From Nonomuraea polychroma (GTDB taxonomy: Bacteria > Actinomycetota > Actinomycetes > Streptosporangiales > Streptosporangiaceae): a stretch of DNA of 64,000 nt. The translations under genes were made by a program, and so were the position numbers. The stretch spans positions 8,831,501 through 8,895,500 of the forward strand of contig NZ_SAUN01000001.1 of NCBI RefSeq assembly GCF_004011505.1, given 5' to 3'. Numbering within the stretch: position 1 is the first letter of the stretch; each line of letters opens with the position of its first letter. The notes beneath the pieces were generated by a model that was not told the DNA's origin, did not search any database, and worked only from the letters and a program-made list of their open reading frames with translations. Below, piece after piece: positions 60,305 to 64,000 of the stretch.

Positions 60305-61669
60305 ATGGCGATGAATCGGGCCCGGTGGCAGGCGCGGTTGGACGAGCTACGGGCCGCGCACCACGTCCCTGGCGCGTCGCTGGCGGTGCTGGTGGACGGG
60401 CAGATCCATGAGCTTGCGAGCGGAGTGCTCCACCGGGGCACCGGGGTCGAGGTGACGACCGACTCGGTGTTCCTGACCGGCTCCGTCGCCAAGGTCTACA
60501 CCGCCACCCTGGTGATGCGGCTGGTCGACGAGGGCCGGTTGGAGCTGGACGCGCCGGTGGTGGACGTGCTGCCCGAGTTCGCCACGCCCGACCCGGAGGC
60601 GACCAAGACCATCACCATCCGGCAACTCCTCAGCCACACCGGCGGGGTGACCAACGACTTCACCTACGACTCGGGGCGGGGTGACGACTGCGTGGCCAAA
60701 TACGTCGAAGCCGCCAGAGGCGTGGCGCTGGACTGCCCGCCCGGGACGGCGATGTCGTACGGCAGCCTCGGCTACGTCGTGCTGGCCAGGGTCGTCGAGG
60801 TGCTCACGGGCCTGACCTGGGATCAGGCGTTGAAGGACCTGCTGTTCACCCCGCTCGGCCTGGAGCACTCGATGACGCTGCCGGAGGAGGCGCTGCGCTT
60901 CCGTGTGGCCATGAGCCACCTGGGCACGCCCGGGCAGGATCCCGACCCGGCGCCGGCCTGGGACCTGATGCCGCGCTCGGCGGGCCCGTACGGCCGGGTC
61001 ATCGTGTCGGCCGGCGACGCCGTCCGCTTCGCGCGCATGCACCTGGAGGGCGGCCTGGGCGTGATGTCGGCTGCGGCCGTGGCGGCGATGCAGCGGCGCG
61101 AAGTGGACGTGCCGGACAAGTGGACGGTCAGCGCGGACGGCTGGGGCCTGGGCTGGACCCTGTACGACTGGGACGGCGTCCCCGGTTTCGGCCACGACGG
61201 CGCGGCCATCGGCCAATACGCCTTCCTGCGCGTCGTGCCGCACGCCGGTGTGGCCGTGGCGCTGCTCACCAACGGCGGCGGCGCCCGCCCGCTCTACGCA
61301 GAGCTGTTCCGCGAGCTGCTGGGCGAGCTGGCCGGAGTGCGCATGCCGGACGCGTTCGGCCCGCCGGCCGAGCCGCCGGTGGTCGATCTGGAGCCGGTGC
61401 TGGGCACCTACCGGCGCGAAGGGGTCGTGCTCACCGTCAGCCGGAGGGACGACGGGCGGGCGGTCCTGCGCTACGAGTTCGTGGACGGCATGGCGCATTT
61501 CTCCCCGCCCACCGACCTCGAGCTGGAGCCCGTCATGGAGAACGTGTTCGCCGCCTCCGGCGCCGGGCACGCGTTCAGCGAGGAGTACATGCCCGTGGTC
61601 TTCACGACCCTGCCGGACGGCAGCCGGGTCTGCTACGTGGGCATGCGCGCCACCCCGAAGGTCGCGTAA
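60305..61669 (+). CDS. Beta-lactamase-family serine hydrolase
   Basis: A 454-residue hydrolase without a clear signal peptide. The active-site SxxK is LTGSVAKVYTATLVMRLVDE, the YxN equivalent is AMSYGSLGYVVL (Asn replaced by Ser), and the third motif is PGFGHDGAAIGQYAFL (HxG in place of KTG), as in class C-like esterases and D-aminopeptidases. A C-terminal lipocalin-like domain (from about residue 370, PVLGTYRREGVVLTVSRRDD) follows. It probably cleaves a small ester or peptide inside the cell. AAGGAGA precedes ATG 60305. Expression is likely repressed through the two palindromes upstream. Confidence 0.88.
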   Translation: MAMNRARWQARLDELRAAHHVPGASLAVLVDGQIHELASGVLHRGTGVEVTTDSVFLTGSVAKVYTATLVMRLVDEGRLELDAPVVDVLPEFATPDPEATKTITIRQLLSHTGGVTNDFTYDSGRGDDCVAKYVEAARGVALDCPPGTAMSYGSLGYVVLARVVEVLTGLTWDQALKDLLFTPLGLEHSMTLPEEALRFRVAMSHLGTPGQDPDPAPAWDLMPRSAGPYGRVIVSAGDAVRFARMHLEGGLGVMSAAAVAAMQRREVDVPDKWTVSADGWGLGWTLYDWDGVPGFGHDGAAIGQYAFLRVVPHAGVAVALLTNGGGARPLYAELFRELLGELAGVRMPDAFGPPAEPPVVDLEPVLGTYRREGVVLTVSRRDDGRAVLRYEFVDGMAHFSPPTDLELEPVMENVFAASGAGHAFSEEYMPVVFTTLPDGSRVCYVGMRATPKVA

Positions 61670-61673
61670 TCCC

Positions 61674-62186
61674 TTATCCGGCGAGGGCGCGTTGCATGAG
61701 CGTGGTGTCGATCCAGCGGCCGTGCTTGTATCCGACCTCTGTCAGCCGACCGGCCTCCGTGAATCCGAAGCGGCGGTGCAGCTCGATCGAGCGGTCGTCG
61801 CCGGCGCCGGCGATGACGGCGATCATGCGGCGCATCCCGGCCGCGATCGACCTGGTCACCAGCTCGCCGAGCAGCGCTCCACCCAGTCCCCGGCCCGTGT
61901 ACGCGGGAGAGAGGTAGATCGTGTCCTCCACGGTGTTCCGGTAGGCGGGCTTGGGGCGCCAGGGGCCGGCGTAGGCGTAGCCGGCCACCTCGCCGGACAG
62001 GTCGGCGACGAGGAACGGCAGGCCGCGGCCGGTCAGGTCGGCCAGCTTGTGCTGCCAGTCCTCGACGGTCGGCGGTGTCTCCTCGAAGGTGATCACGGTG
62101 TTGGTGACGTAGTGGGCGTTGATCTCGGCCACCGCCTTCAGGTCCGCGGGAACCGCCGGGCGGATGACGGCTTGGGGAAGCACCAC
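61674..62186 (-). CDS. GNAT acetyltransferase of the phosphinothricin N-acetyltransferase (PAT/Bar) type
   Basis: A 170-residue enzyme. HYVTNTVITFEETPPTVEDW matches the PAT N-terminal substrate segment, GYAYAGPWRPKPAYRNTVED the conserved yag.wr.r.aYr.tvE segment, and TGRGLGGALLGELVTRSIAA the acetyl-CoA loop; FTEAGRLTEVGYKHGRWIDT is the usual C-terminal motif. The family acetylates phosphinothricin or, more often, methionine sulfoximine/sulfone-like amino acids. Start GTG 62186 has only a weak ribosome site. It is convergent with the hydrolase gene. Confidence 0.85.
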   Translation of the reverse strand: MVLPQAVIRPAVPADLKAVAEINAHYVTNTVITFEETPPTVEDWQHKLADLTGRGLPFLVADLSGEVAGYAYAGPWRPKPAYRNTVEDTIYLSPAYTGRGLGGALLGELVTRSIAAGMRRMIAVIAGAGDDRSIELHRRFGFTEAGRLTEVGYKHGRWIDTTLMQRALAG

Positions 62187-62199
62187 GATGACCGTCTTT

Positions 62200-62230
62200 C
62201 TCTATAGCGAAACTAAACCACATTATAGAG
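62200..62230. promoter_or_regulatory. Inverted repeat and -10 of the acetyltransferase promoter
   Basis: CTCTATA (62200-62206) and TATAGAG (62224-62230) form an inverted repeat around a 17-base AT-rich spacer. TATAGA on the minus strand (complement of 62201-62206) is the likely -10 of the acetyltransferase gene. It overlaps the end of the phosphatase gene. Confidence 0.4.
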
Positions 62231-62666
62231 TAGGGAACCGGGCGATCCAGCGGCGTTGCCACGGTGTCTCGACGGCGCGGTGGTGATGGTGCTCCCTGGT
62301 CCAGGTCACGGCGGCGGCGGGGTCCAGCCCGGCCAGCACGGCGAGGCAAGCGATGACCGTGCCGGTACGGCCGACGCCGCCACCGCAGGCGACCTCGACC
62401 GCCTCCCCCGCGCGCGCCCGCTCATGCAGCGCCCGGATCTGCCGGACGGCCTCGTCGCGGTCGCGGGGAAGCAGGAAGTCGGGCCACTCCACCCAGGCGT
62501 GCCGCCACGGCAAGGCAGCGTCGTGGCGGCGGCGAAGCCGTTCGGACCCCAGGTAGAGGCCGAAGTCGGGCACCGGCCCGGCCGGCAGGAAACGGCGCAG
62601 GCCGCGGCCCCGCACCCAGGAGCTGTCCGGCAGCCGGAACGAACCCACCAGGGGCGCATCACTCAT
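62223..62666 (-). CDS. Protein-tyrosine phosphatase-like (dual-specificity) protein
   Basis: A 147-residue compact phosphatase. The P-loop is VEVACGGGVGRTGTVIACLA (CxxxxxR with Cys nucleophile), and the general acid lies in HAWVEWPDFLLPRDRDEAVR (WPD loop). It should remove phosphate from tyrosine, or from small phosphorylated compounds, in the cytoplasm. ATG 62666 overlaps the stop of the CGNR regulator gene by 4 bases, so both are translated together; a longer upstream frame is only the other gene read out of frame. Confidence 0.83.
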   Translation of the reverse strand: MSDAPLVGSFRLPDSSWVRGRGLRRFLPAGPVPDFGLYLGSERLRRRHDAALPWRHAWVEWPDFLLPRDRDEAVRQIRALHERARAGEAVEVACGGGVGRTGTVIACLAVLAGLDPAAAVTWTREHHHHRAVETPWQRRWIARFPTL

Positions 62667-63253
62667 CGGGCCACGCTCCCCGTCCGGCGGCGGGCGCGGT
62701 GGGTGGCGACGTTGACGCGGTTGCCACACAGGTCCGGCATGCAGTACGTGCGGCGCCCGGCACGGCTGGTGTCGACGAACACGCCCCGGCAGCCGGGCGC
62801 CGCGCACCGGCGGAAACGCCCATGGCCGAGCGCGCGGACGGCGCCGAGCAGGCCGACGCCGATGAGGGCGGCGAGTTCGGCGACGAGCGGCGCATCGGGG
62901 GCGGTCGGGACGTACCACTGCCAGCCGCCGTCACCCTCGCGGCGCAACGCCGGGGCCTGGCCCGCCCATCCGGCCAGCAGCGTCGCGCCCGCGACGGCCT
63001 GCTCCTCCGTCTCCGTCTCCAGAACGGCGCGGACTTCCCGGCGCAGCAGGCGGACCCGGTCCAGGTCGTCGCCGTCCGGCAGCCGCCCGCCCGCCAGAGC
63101 ATCGGGCCGGACACCGTGCTCGGCCAGGAAGGCCACCAGCGCGTCCGGATCCGGCAGCGCTTCCTCGCCGGCGCCGCGCACCGTGGGCGATGTGTTGACC
63201 AGGTCGGTCGCCACCGCCGCCCCCATCGCGTAGTCGCTGATCGAAATATGCAC
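62663..63253 (-). CDS. CGNR zinc finger / ABATE domain transcriptional regulator
   Basis: A 196-residue protein. The N-terminal ABATE domain (about 10-140) opens with AMGAAVATDLVNTSPTVRG. The C-terminal CGNR zinc finger is complete: RRCAAPGCRGVFVDTSRAGR, then TYCMPDLCGNRVNVATHRAR, with four zinc cysteines. Members are thought to bind DNA and a small ligand, but few are studied. It forms a two-gene operon with the phosphatase and is divergent from an XRE-cupin regulator, with a large palindrome between. Confidence 0.9.
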   Translation of the reverse strand: MHISISDYAMGAAVATDLVNTSPTVRGAGEEALPDPDALVAFLAEHGVRPDALAGGRLPDGDDLDRVRLLRREVRAVLETETEEQAVAGATLLAGWAGQAPALRREGDGGWQWYVPTAPDAPLVAELAALIGVGLLGAVRALGHGRFRRCAAPGCRGVFVDTSRAGRRTYCMPDLCGNRVNVATHRARRRTGSVAR

Positions 63254-63267
63254 GCGCCAACCCTTCC

Positions 63268-63298
63268 GTAAGGCTTATAGTTTAACTATAACCCTTAC
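63268..63298. promoter_or_regulatory. 31-bp near-perfect palindrome with mirrored -10 elements
   Basis: Left arm 63268-63282 and right arm 63284-63298 are reverse complements with one mismatch around base 63283. The inner part is TTATAGTTTAACTATAA. TATAGT appears on the plus strand (63276-63281) and on the minus strand (complement of 63285-63290), so one regulator could switch both divergent genes. Confidence 0.7.
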
Positions 63299-63325
63299 AT
63301 CATCCTTGGCTACGATGAGGAGCCA

Positions 63326-63895
63326 GTGAACCTCGAAGCCCTGGGCAGGCACATTCAGGAGCTCCGCCGCGACCGGGCCATGACGCTCCAGCAGCTGGCC
63401 GACGCGGCCGACGTGAGCGTGAGCATGCTGTCCTCGGTCGAGCGTGGACACAAGGCGCCCACCATCGTGGTGCTGGCCCGCATCGCCGACGGGCTCGGCG
63501 TGCCCGTCGCCGAGCTGGTCGCGCCGCCCGGCGACCACCGCGTCGTCGTGCGCCGCGCCGCCGACCAGGAACACATTGACGAGCCCGGCGGATGGCACCG
63601 CACGATCCTCACGCCGGTGGTGCCCGGGGTGAACTTCGAGTGGATCCGCACGACGCTGCCGCCGCAGTGCGACGCGGGCAGCTTCCCCGCGTACGCGGCC
63701 GGCTCCCACGAGTTCGTCGCCGTCGAGTCGGGCACCCTCCGGTTGACCCTCGGCGACAGGAGTCTCGACCTCGCCGCGGGCGATTCGGTCTATTTTGCGG
63801 CCGACGTCGAGCACGCCTACGCCAATCCGGGCACGGTCCCGTGCACGTACTACGTCGCCGCGCTCATCATGCGCCCTCGCCGGGCCCGGCGTTGA
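63326..63895 (+). CDS. XRE family regulator with C-terminal cupin domain
   Basis: A 189-residue regulator. The XRE helix-turn-helix is at the N terminus (RAMTLQQLADAADVSVSMLS, SVERGHKAPTIVVLARIADG), followed by a cupin_2 barrel: FPAYAAGSHEFVAVESGTLR, LDLAAGDSVYFAADVEHAYA. The cupin senses a small ligand or metal and modulates DNA binding. The start is GTG 63326 with GAGGAG before it. The 31-bp palindrome in its promoter is a likely autoregulatory site. The final 105 bases of the window hold no gene I can call. Confidence 0.9.
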   Translation: MNLEALGRHIQELRRDRAMTLQQLADAADVSVSMLSSVERGHKAPTIVVLARIADGLGVPVAELVAPPGDHRVVVRRAADQEHIDEPGGWHRTILTPVVPGVNFEWIRTTLPPQCDAGSFPAYAAGSHEFVAVESGTLRLTLGDRSLDLAAGDSVYFAADVEHAYANPGTVPCTYYVAALIMRPRRARR

Positions 63896-64000
63896 CAATT
63901 GCCCGAACGCCATGTGAGAAAGAGGCGCGGGGCATCTTCTACGGCGGGCGAACGCCGGTTATTGTGCGATGAGGCAAGCCAATGCCTCTGTCCATGTCTC

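Overview
The window is high-GC DNA of an actinomycete, most likely Streptosporangiales (Nonomuraea-like). The signs are GC-rich codon use, leaderless-looking promoters, actinobacterial families (BtrH/DUF4872, DUF5994, DUF574 methyltransferase, RsbW-like ATPase, CGNR regulator, NNH-type NACHT) and two exact copies of the palindrome TGGGAGCGCTCCCA, the site bound by CelR of Thermobifida fusca and CebR of Streptomyces. I saw no rRNA, tRNA, CRISPR array, transposase or replication origin.

Layout. 1-1.6 kb: the end of a sugar operon (permease remnant, BadF-type kinase, ceramidase-like gene leaving the window) against a decayed exonuclease gene. 1.9-9.5 kb: BtrH-like protein, a fluoride-export operon (crcB, DUF190, crcB), a UvrA-like ABC protein, a VOC protein with its AraC regulator, and an M48-like membrane protein without its zinc motif. 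9.7-23.9 kb: secreted beta-helix protein behind a LacI-type palindrome, ABC exporter, PadR-controlled ABC pair, secreted zincin, arginase with LysR, and an aldo/keto reductase with MerR. 24.0-31.4 kb: truncated NACHT NTPase joined to an FG-GAP remnant, MarR and MFS efflux pump, Ser/Thr kinase, orphan histidine kinase. 31.4-37.1 kb: DUF1275, GtrA, a secreted GH5-CBM13 glycanase with a LacI regulator, MOSC protein and small secreted proteins.

37.3-47.4 kb is the standout: seven minus-strand genes forming the complete core machinery of a thiopeptide pathway. In transcription order they are RRE/ocin-ThiF partner, YcaO cyclodehydratase, SagB-type dehydrogenase, a 59-residue precursor, split LanB glutamylation enzyme, split LanB elimination enzyme and a pyridine-synthase-like protein. 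The leader ends as in TbtA/PbtA (a GHG...GA motif), but the predicted core is azole-poor and rich in Ser and Tyr. A CelR/CebR box sits at the predicted transcription start, which suggests cellulose-sugar control. No exporter, immunity gene or pathway-specific activator is obvious.

47.7-64 kb: two unknown small proteins, a DUF5994-GNAT fusion, a cold-shock protein, an orphan PstS, DUF574 methyltransferase, a RsbW-like ATPase behind the second CelR/CebR box, DinB protein, a secreted sugar isomerase plus PQQ-type dehydrogenase operon with a GntR gene nearby, M50 protease, a serine hydrolase under paired palindromes, PAT-like acetyltransferase, tyrosine phosphatase, CGNR regulator and XRE-cupin regulator. 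Several broken genes (1.2-1.8, 22.4, 25.9, 50.7, 52.3 kb) mark this as a rearranged, accessory part of the chromosome.
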